In this document: positions 7,397 through 16,202 of the stretch, piece after piece
Layout: every line of letters starts with the position of its first letter
Position numbering within the stretch: position 1 is the first letter of the stretch
Source: Gammaproteobacteria bacterium
GTDB lineage: Bacteria; Pseudomonadota; Gammaproteobacteria; Pseudomonadales; Azotimanducaceae
Direction: 5' to 3'
Length of the DNA stretch: 40,198 nt
Assembly: GCA_020832085.1 (NCBI GenBank)
Contig: JAFIFJ010000032.1
Location: 1-40,198 of the forward strand
The notes under the pieces: generated by a model
The model's input: only the letters and a program-made list of their open reading frames with translations
What the model was told of the DNA's origin: nothing
Databases searched by the model: none
Translations under genes and position numbers: made by a program

Positions 7397-8137
7397 ATGC
7401 CACGTGCGAAACGAACCGTCGCGCCCGGATACGTCTGGCACATCACCGAGCGCTGCCACGACCGCAGATTCCTTTTGCGCTTTCTCAAGGACCGTCGGCG
7501 CTGGCGCGCCTGGCTGTTCGAGGCCAGGAAACGCTTCGGTCTCAGCGTCCTCAACTACACGGTCACCAGCAATCACGTCCACTTGCTGGTTCAAGACCAG
7601 GGCCGGGACGAGATCCCCGCCAGCCTGCAACTGGTCGCCAGTCGCACGGCACGGGAATACAACCAGCGCAAATCGCGCCGCGGAGCGTTCTGGGAAGACC
7701 GCTACCATGCCACCTGCGTCGACTCCGACGCTTACCTGGCGCGCTGCATGGTCTACATCGACCTCAACATGGTCCGCGCCGGTTCGGTCAGCCATCCTGA
7801 GCAATGGGAGGTCTGTGGCTACCGCGAGATCCGGGATGCCCCGCAGCGCTATCGGATCATCGACACGCCAGCCTTGTGTCACCTGCTCGGCGCGGCCGAT
7901 ACCGCGGCGCTGCGAGTCAGGCACAAGGACATGGTCGAGTCAGAGCTTGCGGCAGGTAAGCTGGCTCGGGATGAATGCTGGACCAAAAGCCCGGTGGTGG
8001 GCAGTCGCGACTTCGTCTCCCGCTATCTGGATCAATTGGGCATTCCCGGTAGCCGAGAGGTCGTGATCGAGCGTGACGACGGCTTGACGCTGGTCGACCT
8101 TAAAACGGCTGTTTCGAACCCGAAAAAGGCGCTCTAA
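7397..8137 (+). CDS. REP-associated tyrosine transposase (RAYT, Y1/HUH family)
   Basis: A 246-residue Y1 transposase of the REP-associated group. The HUH motif is HVH at residues 60-62 within YTVTSNHVHLLV; the catalytic tyrosine is most likely Y88 in REYNQRKSRRGAFWEDRYH, with the family's downstream G96, W99, R102 and Y103. Such enzymes nick and join single-stranded DNA at REP hairpins. The start ATG at 7397 has GGAG about 8 nt upstream. The stop codon lies within the right-hand hairpin of the element, so the final residues are encoded by repeat DNA. It appears complete with all catalytic residues, hence possibly active, and is the likely driver of the family A repeats. It has no IS200-type TnpB partner nearby. 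Confidence 0.9.
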   Translation: MPRAKRTVAPGYVWHITERCHDRRFLLRFLKDRRRWRAWLFEARKRFGLSVLNYTVTSNHVHLLVQDQGRDEIPASLQLVASRTAREYNQRKSRRGAFWEDRYHATCVDSDAYLARCMVYIDLNMVRAGSVSHPEQWEVCGYREIRDAPQRYRIIDTPALCHLLGAADTAALRVRHKDMVESELAAGKLARDECWTKSPVVGSRDFVSRYLDQLGIPGSREVVIERDDGLTLVDLKTAVSNPKKAL

Positions 8138-8339
8138 GGCGTTAAATCCAAGCCTTCCACGCCGTCTAATATAATAGAATCATATGCTTATCCACTCCCA
8201 GGGTAGTCTGACCCCGAGGAGCAGCGCTTGACCTGCAACCGCGTTCTCGCGCATACCGTTCGAATGAAATCGATGTGGCGTCGTGCCGGCTCTCCCTCGC
8301 GGGGACAACTGACGCGTGCGCCTGCAGCAGAGCCCCCTC

Positions 8340-9815
8340 ATGAACCGCGATGCATTTCAGAATCTCGTGGACAGCCTTGCGGATGCCGTGTTCGTCGTCA
8401 GCCTGCCGGAGCGAACCATCACCTACAGCAACCCTGCCGCCCACACGACGTTTGGGTGGACAGCCGAGGAGCTGCTCGGCGCCACCACCGGAATCCTGCA
8501 CATCGACGCGGAGCACTTTGACGCCTTCCATCGTGCAACCCATCCCGTCCTCGTCGGTGGCAAGCCCTACCAGGGCGAATTCGAGATGCGCAGGCGGAAC
8601 GGTGAGGCGTTTCCGACCCGCCACTCCGTTTCAATGTTCCAAGACGATCTCGGCAACAGCTTCGCCGTCAGTGTGGTCCGCGACATCTCCAGCGAACGTC
8701 GGCAGGAACAGCTCGTCCGTCAGGATGAAGCCCGCTTCAGGGTCATCGAGGAGCACCTGCGCAAGGTGTTCTGGATCTCGAACCCCGACAAGACCCGCCT
8801 GGAGTACGTCAGCCCGGGCTACGCCGACCTCTGGGGGCGCAGCGTCGAGGAGCTGTACCAGCATCCCACCGGATTCCTCGACGCCATCGTCCCGGAAGAT
8901 CGACAGCGGATTTTCGAGGAGGTCCAGCGCCAAGCCGATGGCAGGTACGACGTCGAGTACCAGATCGAGCGCCCCGACGGCACCCGGCGCTGGATCTGGG
9001 ACCGCGCCGTGCCGGTCCGGGATCAGCAAGGCGAAGTGGAGCGCATCGTCGGCATCACCGAAGACATTACGGCCATCAAGCAGCGCGAGTCCGAGTTCGC
9101 CCAGGCCAAGAAGATGGAGGCTGTGGGTCGGCTCACCGGGGGGATTGCGCACGACTTCAACAACATGCTGACTGTGATCGTGGGCAACGCGGAACTGCTG
9201 GCCGAAGAACTGGGCGGAAACGAACTGGTGGAGGAGGTGCTTTATGCGAGCCGGCGCGCCAGCGAACTCACCGGCCAGCTGCTGTCTTTCTCCCGCCAGA
9301 GACCGTTACGCCTGGAACGCGTGGCCACGAGCACGCTGATCCGCGACCTCACCGCTTTCCTCCGGCGCACCCTTGGCGAAGACGTGGCCCTGGAACTCGA
9401 CGTTGCGGAAGACCTCTGGCCGATCACCACGGATCGCGCTCAGTTCGAAACCAGTCTGATCAATCTCGCTGTCAACGCCCGGGATGCCATGCCCACCGGC
9501 GGGCGGCTGACCATCCAGGCGCACAACCAAGCCTCCAACGGCCTCGGGTTCGATCGTCCTGCGGCCCTTGCACCGGGTGACTACGTGGTGGTCCGGATGC
9601 GGGACACCGGCGCCGGGATGGCACCGGAAGTCGTCGACAAGATCTTCGAACCCTTCTTCACGACCAAGGTCGTCGGCAAGGGCACCGGTCTGGGGCTCGC
9701 CACCGTGTTCGGCTTCACCGCCGACGCCGGGGGTCACATCGAAGTGACGAGCGAAGTCGGCAAAGGCAGCACGTTCACCCTCTTTCTGCCCCGCGACGCC
9801 GCCCCCGCGCCATGA
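8340..9815 (+). CDS. PAS-PAS sensor histidine kinase
   Basis: A soluble sensor histidine kinase with no predicted membrane segments. Counting from the alternative GTG at 8316: PAS domain 1 at about 13-125, PAS domain 2 (PAS_3-like, with [10 protein letters not shown]) at about 140-257, a HisKA segment with the phospho-accepting H279 in [11 protein letters not shown], then an ATPase domain with the N box [10 protein letters not shown] (N387), G1 DTGAGM (430-435), F box FEPFFTTK, and G2 GTGLGL (456-461). There is no receiver domain and no response regulator gene beside it, so it is an orphan kinase here. The ATG at 8340 and GTG at 8316 are both possible; neither has a strong ribosome binding site. 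Its stop precedes a family A element by 12 bp. Confidence 0.9.
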   Translation: MNRDAFQNLVDSLADAVFVVSLPERTITYSNPAAHTTFGWTAEELLGATTGILHIDAEHFDAFHRATHPVLVGGKPYQGEFEMRRRNGEAFPTRHSVSMFQDDLGNSFAVSVVRDISSERRQEQLVRQDEARFRVIEEHLRKVFWISNPDKTRLEYVSPGYADLWGRSVEELYQHPTGFLDAIVPEDRQRIFEEVQRQADGRYDVEYQIERPDGTRRWIWDRAVPVRDQQGEVERIVGITEDITAIKQRESEFAQAKKMEAVGRLTGGIAHDFNNMLTVIVGNAELLAEELGGNELVEEVLYASRRASELTGQLLSFSRQRPLRLERVATSTLIRDLTAFLRRTLGEDVALELDVAEDLWPITTDRAQFETSLINLAVNARDAMPTGGRLTIQAHNQASNGLGFDRPAALAPGDYVVVRMRDTGAGMAPEVVDKIFEPFFTTKVVGKGTGLGLATVFGFTADAGGHIEVTSEVGKGSTFTLFLPRDAAPAP

Positions 9816-9827
9816 AAAACCGCACAG

Positions 9828-10082
9828 GGGGTCAGACTAGACCTCTTCATATCAACGCTATGATCTGTAACGGGTTTCTTCCGAAACCCACCCAGAATTC
9901 GGGCTTAGCGGGTCGTTTTCGCAGGCAAAAGCGCACCGCTAAGCGGGGCACACCGACTTCTACCGGCTTAGACGCCCGTTTTGGGCGTCCAAAAGGGCGA
10001 TCTAAGGCGGAATTCCAGGTAGCCGGGTCCTATTTTTCCTTGTTAATCCGATAGATATCGAAGGCGTGCTTGGTCTGACCCC
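9828..10082 (+). repeat. Family A non-autonomous element, subtype II, intact
   Basis: A 255-bp unit from GGGGTCAGACTAG (9828-9840) to CTTGGTCTGACCCC (10069-10082). Hairpin 1 is GCTTAGCGG (9903-9911) with CCGCTAAGC (9936-9944). Hairpin 2 is about 9965-10008, with an alternative perfect inner stem GACGCCC / GGGCGTC. An AT-rich stretch follows before the right end. It sits between the 3' ends of the convergent histidine kinase and HDOD genes and may act as a bidirectional terminator. Confidence 0.9.
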
Positions 10083-10092
10083 AGGGTGCTCT

Positions 10093-10992
10093 TCAGACCG
10101 GTGCAGTCTCAACGAGGGGAAACAGCGTCCGCGTGGCCGATGCGTCCGCGTCACGCAGCGCTGCAATGAGTGGCCCCTGCACGGCATCCGGTGCGTAGCT
10201 CATCAGTTCCTCGCCGAGACGGGCGAGTCCCGGGGTCAGATCCCAGGCCATCATCAGACGTCCGAACATGCGCGTACGGGCGCGCAGCAGGGCATGGGCA
10301 AACCCTTCACTGAACGGCGGACTCAGCGGTGCACGGGCGAGGTCCAGGCTGCGGAGGACGGTGCTCCAGCCCAGATTGTGCAACAGGCCCGCCAGATACG
10401 CATCGAGACGATCGGCACCCAACTTGATCGCTCCGGCGCCGGCGAGGGTCGCCTGCAGCTCCCCGTGTACCCACAGGCGTTCGCTCGCCTCACCCATCAG
10501 GCCCCAGGGCCGCTCCTGGAAGATTGGCTTCAGGATGACGGCGGCGATGGCGGCGCGGAGCCCTTGCATACCGATGACGGCGATAGCGGTCTGAAGGTCG
10601 TTGACCTGATGCCGGAAGCGATAGAGCGGGCTCTGACTGATCCGCAGTACAGCGGCGCTGAGCACCGAATCCTGAGTCACGAGCTCGGCCATCCGGGCTG
10701 AAGAGCTGTCGTCCTGGCGCAGCATGGCCATGAGCCGGGGAATCACCACGGGGGCGCGACCGATCAAACCCGTTGGGCAGGCCTCCGACAGGACACGGCT
10801 TCGGACGACGATCAGCGCTTCCTGTTCTCCGGTGCTCAGACGGGTTCCGGACAGCGGCTGATCAGCGATTGGCCACAGCAGATTGTGGGGAGCGGCGTCG
10901 ACAGCGCGCAGGATGCCCTGCTCAGACCTGGAGGGCGGTTGCGCCGGTCGGGCAGATTGTGGGGGGAAAAGGCGCCGCAGCAGTGCACGCAT
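10093..10992 (-). CDS. HDOD domain protein
   Basis: A 299-residue protein with an HDOD domain at about residues 78-270. Typical features are VVIPRLMAMLRQDDSSSARM, AELVTQDSVLSAAVLRISQS (helices packing the degenerate HD site), NDLQTAIAVIGMQGLRAAI, and AYLAGLLHNLGW where HD-GYP and HD enzymes carry catalytic residues. HDOD proteins are usually non-enzymatic adaptors in signal transduction. The first 70 residues are proline- and arginine-rich and unassigned. The start at 10992 is the first ATG. It lies between an intact family A element (9828-10082) and a solitary right end (11114), so it forms a single-gene segment bounded by repeats. No direct partner can be named; the histidine kinase is the nearest signalling gene but runs convergently. 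Confidence 0.85.
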   Translation of the reverse strand: MRALLRRLFPPQSARPAQPPSRSEQGILRAVDAAPHNLLWPIADQPLSGTRLSTGEQEALIVVRSRVLSEACPTGLIGRAPVVIPRLMAMLRQDDSSSARMAELVTQDSVLSAAVLRISQSPLYRFRHQVNDLQTAIAVIGMQGLRAAIAAVILKPIFQERPWGLMGEASERLWVHGELQATLAGAGAIKLGADRLDAYLAGLLHNLGWSTVLRSLDLARAPLSPPFSEGFAHALLRARTRMFGRLMMAWDLTPGLARLGEELMSYAPDAVQGPLIAALRDADASATRTLFPLVETAPV

Positions 10993-11113
10993 GAGCGAGA
11001 ATCCTCGTTGCTTGCCCCTTTGACGGCAGCGGCTCGGAAAACTTGAATCGGAACGGTGTGTCAGTGACGGGGGCGTATGTGCCCGGTCGCCACCCCATGA
11101 GTTGAACGCAACG

Positions 11114-11125
11114 TAGTCTGACCAC
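11114..11125 (+). repeat. Family A right-type end, solitary
   Basis: TAGTCTGACCAC is followed by GAGGAGC, as at the right end of the RAYT element (8204-8221). It lies 10 bp beyond the stop of the frameshifted permease gene, in the 5' region of the HDOD gene. Confidence 0.6.
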
Positions 11126-11135
11126 GAGGAGCCGT

Positions 11136-12220
11136 TCAGCGGGCCAGGACCTGGTAGATCGGCCTCATGGCAGGCACATGGCTGAGGACCACCAGAATGA
11201 CAGTCATCAGGGGTACGGCGATGAGCACGCCGATGGCGCCCCAGAGCCAGCCCCAGAAGAAGATGGAGACGAACACGATCACAGGATTGACCCGCAGGCG
11301 GTAGCCGTGAATCACCGGTTCGAGAAACACGCCGACCAGGGTGTTGAGCAGAATGTAGCCCACCGGTACCACGAGCATCAGCATGGGATCGTCCAACGTT
11401 ACCGCTGAAACGACGAGCAGCAGAGCGGCGGTCACCAGCACCCCCAGATTGGGAATGAAGCGGAGCAGCGCCGTCAGCCCCCCCAAACCAGGGGCGAGGG
11501 CAAACCCATCAGCCAGGCCAGCAGGCCGGTGACCACGCCGACGAGACTGTTGCTGACCGTGATGAAGGCCAGATAGCGGCCAATCTCCCGCTGAGCGTCC
11601 TTGATGACCCCGGTGGCAGCGCGGCGACTGCTCTCGGATCGCAGCTGATCCATGAACTGCACCACCATCCGATCGCCGGCCAGCAGCACCGCCGCACTGC
11701 GCTGGGCGGTGACCAGAAACTGGCCACGCCAGGACTCGGACTCCAGCACGACCGTGGTCGGCGCCTCGTCGCCTTCCTCCAGAAACTGCTCCACCGTTTC
11801 CTCGACTTCACGGGCGGAGCGGGTCATGCGCTCGTAGCCGTCGTGCAGTCCGCAGTGGGTTACCAGCAGTTCCGTCAGGCCTTCGGGGGCTTCCTCCAGC
11901 CACTCGAGCAGCGGGTCCGATACCAGATAGGCGATTCCCGCGAGCCCACCGACCAGCGAGCCCAGCAACAGCATCGCCCCAAGGGCGCGAGGAAGCTTGC
12001 GCCGCGCCAGCGCCTCCACCGCCGGCGCCAGCAGCAGGCTGACCAGCAGCGCAAGCGTGATCGGCAGCGCGATGTCGCGGGTCAGGTAGAGGGTGTAGAA
12101 CACAGCGAGGATGAAGAGCCCATAGATGGGCACCTTCACGTCTGCCGGCAGGCTCGCCCGCTCAGTCGGGGAGGCTGCGCCGGCAGACGATTCCCCGGCA
12201 GCGGTGATCTCGTCAGCCAT
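11136..12220 (-). pseudogene. AI-2E family permease (PerM type), frameshifted
   Basis: Two adjacent minus-strand frames together make one AI-2E family (PerM/TqsA-type) membrane protein. The N-terminal frame (12220 to 11474) carries VPIYGLFILAVFYTLYLTRD and ends GLPSPLVWGG then stop. The C-terminal frame (to 11136) resumes at LTALLRFIPNLGVL, the exact continuation expected for the family, and ends after VLIAVPLMTVILVVLSHV. The break falls in a run of seven G (minus strand; 11478-11484), so loss of two or gain of one G restores a frame of about 360 residues. Family members are multi-pass inner membrane proteins implicated in export or sodium-proton exchange. A second, intact paralogue lies at 22778-23974. 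The left end of a family A element starts 24 bp upstream of the start codon. Confidence 0.8.
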
Positions 12221-12362
12221 ACCCGATCATGCGGGAACCCACGGGGGTCAGACCAGACCTCTTCACATCAATGCTATGATCTATAAAGGAATTTTTCTGA
12301 AATCCACCCAGGATTCAGGCTTAGCGCATCGTTTTCGCGGGCAAATACGTACGTCTAAGCCC

Positions 12363-13818
12363 AATACTGTTTAGTTACATACCACGCGCGGCACCGGCGT
12401 CCATGGCACATTCAGCGGATCATCACGTTTCCGCAGATGGTAAGCGCTCATCTTGCGTTTGAGTCCTCGGATGTTGCGCTTGCCGCGGCTCTTGACCGCG
12501 CGGCCTGCTGCCATCTCTGCGAGGACGCTGTCGAACCAGGTTTTTCGCTCCTCAGGGGGGAAAAGCGCCGGCACCCGGCAACCGCCGTTTCAGCACGCGC
12601 ACGGCGTGCACGAAGGACAGCGTTTCAGCTTCGACGCCGCTGGCTGCGGCAGCTTCCGTCATCAGGCGCCGCACCGCCGCATGCGCGAGCAGCAAGGCGT
12701 AGAACTCCTGCTCGACGAGTTCCGGACGCTTGCTCCGCAGGACGACGGCCCGATCGGCCAAGTGCACCTTGAACTCATCGAAGGCCTCTTCGATCGTCCA
12801 ACGCCGGTGGTACAGCGCTGCCAGCTCCTCGGCAGGGGCGGCATCCGGCTCAAGCCAGTTGGTGATCAAGCGATAGCTGACCTCTGCGTCAGGAATGCCG
12901 TCCAAGACGTACTCGATGACGCGGACGCGCACGCCGTCAGTCTGATGCCGACGGGACTTCTCGTTCGGATAGAGCGTGCTTAGGTACGACCCATCTAACA
13001 GTTCCGTTTCGCGGGGCAACCGTTGGTTGTTGACTGCGCGAAACAGCAGTTTGGCGCCCGTGGCGCAACTGCGCTGCCAGAATGCGAAACTGTAGAAATG
13101 CCGGTCCGCGGTCACCAGCATGGTGTCATCTGCACAATCGATGACCGCTTCCGCCAGCCGCCGCTCACCGACGCGTAGCGGGCCAGGATTCGCGAAACAG
13201 AGCGTGTGCGTCCCGCATTCCGCCATGGCCACGAAGCGCAGACTCGGAAACGCCGTCTGTCCACGCGATGTGCCAGCGTAGCCGTAGTGGGCCGCGTTGG
13301 CCGCCTCGTCCGGCATATCCAGCGTGGAGCCGTCGATGGCCATCAGCCGATACCCGCGATACCAGACACTGGCCATCGAGGCGGGACCATGGGGGCGCAC
13401 TTGTTCGCGATAGAGTTGGCGAAGCGGCCCCGCCCCGACAAGGGCCCGGGCCTGCGAGATCGCCCCCTTCGTCACGGTCGCTTTCGCCAAGCCTTCGTCG
13501 CCCAACAACTGGCGTAGCCCTTCGATCACCAATCGCAGCACTTCTTCGTAGGCGACGTTCGCGTAGAGCACCATCGCCATCACGAAGTACACCAGCACCT
13601 CATGCGGCAGTCCGCGTCGCCGTTTGCTCTGGGCACCGTGCGCTTCCAGCGCCGCTCGAACTTTCTCCACAGGGCAGTTCATCGCCAGGAAGCCGATCGT
13701 CAGGTAGTCGGCCAAACGTGCCCCGGTCGACAGGGTTGCCTTCGTCCTCGCCATACCAATACCTCCCCAGGTGATATGGCGGGGATTGTCGCAAATTTCT
13801 ACTTATCTAAACAGTATT
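12363..13818 (-). mobile_element. IS4-family insertion sequence, about 1.46 kb
   Basis: The ends are inverted repeats: AATACTGTTTAG at 12363-12374 and CTAAACAGTATT at 13807-13818, with partial similarity continuing for a few bases on both sides. If the ends extend to CCC (12360) and CGG (13822), the flanks are CTAAG (12355-12359) and CTAAG (13823-13827), a candidate 5-bp target duplication; the uninterrupted element at 9828 has a single CTAAG there. The transposase gene fills almost all of the insertion. Confidence 0.8.
12371..13754 (-). CDS. IS4 family transposase, frameshifted near its C-terminus
   Basis: A DDE transposase with an IS4-type N-terminal domain (about residues 1-125). Catalytic residues are D141 in LMAIDGSTLDMP, D217 in LVTADRHFYSF, and E322 within the YREK signature Y315-x2-R318-x3-E322-x6-K329 (YHRRWTIEEAFDEFK). 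The first frame stops after GAGAFPP at 12552; the expected C-terminus continues in another frame as FPPEERKTWFDSVLAEMAAG and ends RGLKRKMSAYHLRKR before a stop at 12371-12373. The switch occurs at CCC CCC TGA (12552-12560 region), where a single-base slip restores about 460 residues, the usual family length. The start at 13754 has GGGGAGG seven bases upstream. This is either a mutation, an assembly error in a six-C run, or +1 recoding. Confidence 0.85.
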
Positions 13819-14095
13819 TCGGCTAAGCCGCGCACACCGACCTCCGCAGGCTTAGACGCCCGTTTTGGGCGTCCAAAAGGGCGATCTAAGGCGTAATTCC
13901 AGGCAACCGGCTTCTATTTCTCCTTGTTAATCCGATAGATATCGAAAGAGTGCTTAGTCTGACCCGAAGGTGCTCTTCGCCGGCGCCGGGTAAACATTCG
14001 CGCTTGCTTGACGACGCCGGACCGCGGTGTTCTTCTCGGCATGACCCATGACCGAGAGCGGCCAAGCACCGCCACGCGCGCAGTGAGGAGGAGGG

Positions 14096-15361
14096 ATGAA
14101 AACCGATCCGTCAGTGATTGACCCGGAGGTCTTCGCCAGCCAGGCCTACGCCGATGATCCCTACCCGACGCTGAAGCTGCTGCGTGACCATTGCCCGGTC
14201 TATCACCATCCCACGCGCAACATCTGGATGCTGACGCGCTACGAGGACGTGGTGCGCGGCTTCAAGGACACCGAAAACCTTTCGGCCTCGCCCAACGGCA
14301 TCACCATCGGCGCCGTCTTCGGACCGACGCTGATGGAGTACGACGGTGAGGAACACTCCAAGCTGCGCAACATCGTCGCGCCTGAGTTCGTCGGCCTGAA
14401 TTTGAAGGCCCTGCTGCCGCTGATCTCACGCAATGCCATGGAGCTGATCGAGAAGTTCACCGCGCGGCAGGCCCGCAGAATCGCCGAGCAGGCCGCCAAA
14501 GTCGGTGAGATCGACATCGTCGATGACTTCGCCACCCGGCTGCCGCTGAACGTGATTCTCGATGTCCTCGATCTGCCGAAAGAAGCCCACGAGATGTTCC
14601 ACGAGTGGTATCCGGCCATGATGAACGGCATCAACGGCAGCCCTGAGGATCGCCGCCTTGGCATCGAGGCCAACGCGGCCTATCACGCCTACCTCGATCC
14701 GCTCATCGACGCCCGCAGCACTCAGCCCGGCGACGATCTGCTCTCCCGGCTGGCCGTGGCAGAGGTGGACGGCCAGCGGATGACGAAGGCGGAGATCAAG
14801 TCCTTCGCCAGTCTGATTCTCGTGGCCGGTGCGGAAACCACCGACAAGGCCATCGCCAACCTGTGGTATCAGCTGCTGGCCAACCCGGATCAGTGGCAGG
14901 CGGTGCAGAAGGATCCGCAGCTGCTCGATCGGGCCTTCACGGAGATGATGCGCATTCATCCGCCCTCAGGCGCGCAGATGCGCCGGGCCATTCGCGACAT
15001 CCCCATGTACGACCAGGTCATTCCGAAGGGCGCGATGGTGATGCTGTCGATCTACGGCGGCAATCGCGACGAGCGCGTGTTCGCCAACCCGGACCGCTTC
15101 GACATCTTCCGCGAGGACCTGCATTTCGGCCGCGAGCTGCGCCCGGGTTACCACCAGGACGGCAAGGCCAGCCACCTTGGCTTCGGGCTCGGCAAGCATT
15201 TCTGCGTCGGCTATCAGCTCGCCCGCGCCGAGACCGTGATCGGAACGCAGATGCTGATGGACGTGATCCGCAATCCACGCTTCAAGCCCGGCAGCGATCC
15301 GCGCCCCATCGCCATCCGCATCGCGCCCTGGTCCCTGCCTCTGGAGTTCGACGCCGCGTAA
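14096..15361 (+). CDS. Cytochrome P450
   Basis: A 421-residue soluble bacterial cytochrome P450, a haem monooxygenase. The I-helix oxygen-binding motif is AGAETT (244-249), the K-helix ExxR is E283-R286 in EMMRIHPP, and the haem-binding loop is FGLGKHFCVGYQLA with the axial ligand C370. The length and lack of a membrane anchor fit class I enzymes fed by a ferredoxin and a reductase, neither of which is nearby. The start ATG at 14096 has GGAGGAGGG immediately upstream. The substrate cannot be told from sequence; the glycine-rich start of the haem loop and DGEEHSKLRNIVAPEF match typical CYP proteins of proteobacteria. It converges on the mddA-like gene with a 20-bp gap. The upstream gap 13966-14095 has no other gene. 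Confidence 0.93.
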   Translation: MKTDPSVIDPEVFASQAYADDPYPTLKLLRDHCPVYHHPTRNIWMLTRYEDVVRGFKDTENLSASPNGITIGAVFGPTLMEYDGEEHSKLRNIVAPEFVGLNLKALLPLISRNAMELIEKFTARQARRIAEQAAKVGEIDIVDDFATRLPLNVILDVLDLPKEAHEMFHEWYPAMMNGINGSPEDRRLGIEANAAYHAYLDPLIDARSTQPGDDLLSRLAVAEVDGQRMTKAEIKSFASLILVAGAETTDKAIANLWYQLLANPDQWQAVQKDPQLLDRAFTEMMRIHPPSGAQMRRAIRDIPMYDQVIPKGAMVMLSIYGGNRDERVFANPDRFDIFREDLHFGRELRPGYHQDGKASHLGFGLGKHFCVGYQLARAETVIGTQMLMDVIRNPRFKPGSDPRPIAIRIAPWSLPLEFDAA

Positions 15362-15381
15362 CGTGGCCAGGGACTCAGCCG

Positions 15382-16146
15382 TCAGCTGCTGGGCGACGTC
15401 CGCGATCCGAGCCGTTTCTGGCGGCGCGGTGTCGGGAACAGCATGCCGACGTTGGCCCGGTACTCGCGGTAGCGGTCGCCGAACATGGCGATCAGGTCCC
15501 GCTCTTCGAATTGAATCCCGATCAGGATGTATCCGGTGGTCGCCACGGCGAACAGCAGGTGGCCCTGGGTCATTTCCGGCGTTGCCCAGAAGGCGATGAG
15601 GAAGCCGGTGTAGATCGGGTGGCGCATCCAGCGATAAAGGGCCGGTGTGACGAACTGCGGGTCGCTGTCGTCGATGTCCAGCAACCTGGAAAAGCCCTGA
15701 GTCAGGCCGAACAGATGGAAGTGGCTGATCAGAAAGGTGCTCACGAGCACCATGGCCCAGCCGGCCCAGGCCAGCCCCGTGATCAGCGCCGCAAGGGCGG
15801 CATGGTCCACGGACCAGACCACCTGCGGCAGCGGTTGCCACTGCCAGAACAGCAGGGCCAGCGCCAGACTGGTGAACAGCACGTAGGTGCTGCGTTCGGC
15901 AGCTTCCGGAACGCTGCGGGTCCAGACACGCTTGAACGCGGGCCGGGCCATCACCGAATGCTGCAGCGCGAAGATGCCAAGCAGAACGACGTTGATCAGC
16001 AGCGACCAGCCGATGGCGCCGGCCGTTCCAGAGTTGATCGACTTGGGCACGAAGACTTCCTGCACAAAGCCGATGGCATAGAGGAAGGTCACGAAGAAAA
16101 AGACGTAAACACATGCGCTGTAGAGCGCCAGAAGCATGCCTGCCAT
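15382..16146 (-). CDS. mddA: MddA-like methanethiol S-methyltransferase (NnrU/isoprenylcysteine methyltransferase superfamily)
   Basis: A 254-residue integral membrane protein with about six hydrophobic segments. The block FALQHSVMARPAFKRVWTR followed by ERSTYVLFTSLALALLFWQW, then STFLISHFHLFGLTQ and YRWMRHPIYTGFL, resembles MddA, which methylates methanethiol to dimethyl sulfide using S-adenosylmethionine. The RHPIYTGF block is the cofactor-binding region shared with isoprenylcysteine methyltransferases and NnrU. The start at 16146 has GGGGAGG 6-7 nt upstream. The gene is followed on the other strand by the P450 and preceded by a DUF4242 gene, likely co-transcribed (56-bp gap). The family is secure; the specific MddA activity is inferred from remembered motifs and could be another small-thiol methyltransferase. 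Confidence 0.75.
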   Translation of the reverse strand: MAGMLLALYSACVYVFFFVTFLYAIGFVQEVFVPKSINSGTAGAIGWSLLINVVLLGIFALQHSVMARPAFKRVWTRSVPEAAERSTYVLFTSLALALLFWQWQPLPQVVWSVDHAALAALITGLAWAGWAMVLVSTFLISHFHLFGLTQGFSRLLDIDDSDPQFVTPALYRWMRHPIYTGFLIAFWATPEMTQGHLLFAVATTGYILIGIQFEERDLIAMFGDRYREYRANVGMLFPTPRRQKRLGSRTSPSS

Positions 16147-16202
16147 GGCTGGCCTCCCCTGCTTCGATGAATTGCGAGCGAACGTCGCGGCCAGCGCCGG
16201 AC

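Larger units (their letters stand above)
7099..8215 (+). mobile_element. Full-length RAYT element (family A, presumed autonomous)
   Basis: An 1117-bp unit running from GTCAGACCAGCGCAAC (7099) to TAGTCTGACCCC (8204-8215). Inside are a left REP-like hairpin (7161-7202, core CGTTTTCG 7172-7179 with CGAAAACG 7184-7191), the RAYT gene (7397-8137) and a right hairpin (about 8099-8138) whose 3' arm CTCTAAG holds the RAYT stop codon. The right subterminal stretch 8123-8149 reads like 9993-10016 and 13877-13901 of the short elements (GGCG-TCTAAGGCG then AT-rich then TCCA). The stretch 7203-7396 shows no gene. Confidence 0.8.
12244..13965 (+). repeat. Family A element, subtype II, split by the IS4-family insertion
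   Basis: The left part, 12244-12362, starts GGGGTCAGACCAGACC and includes the first hairpin. The right part, 13819-13965, includes the second hairpin and ends CTTAGTCTGACCC (13953-13965). Together they reconstruct a copy of the 9828-10082 element, with the same GGTGCTCTTC just beyond the right end. The insertion interrupts the distal arm of hairpin 1. Confidence 0.85.

Noticed and set aside
14863-16170. Plus-strand 435-residue frame spanning the P450 end and mddA-like gene
   Set aside because: It crosses two well supported genes in the wrong frame and shows no domain.
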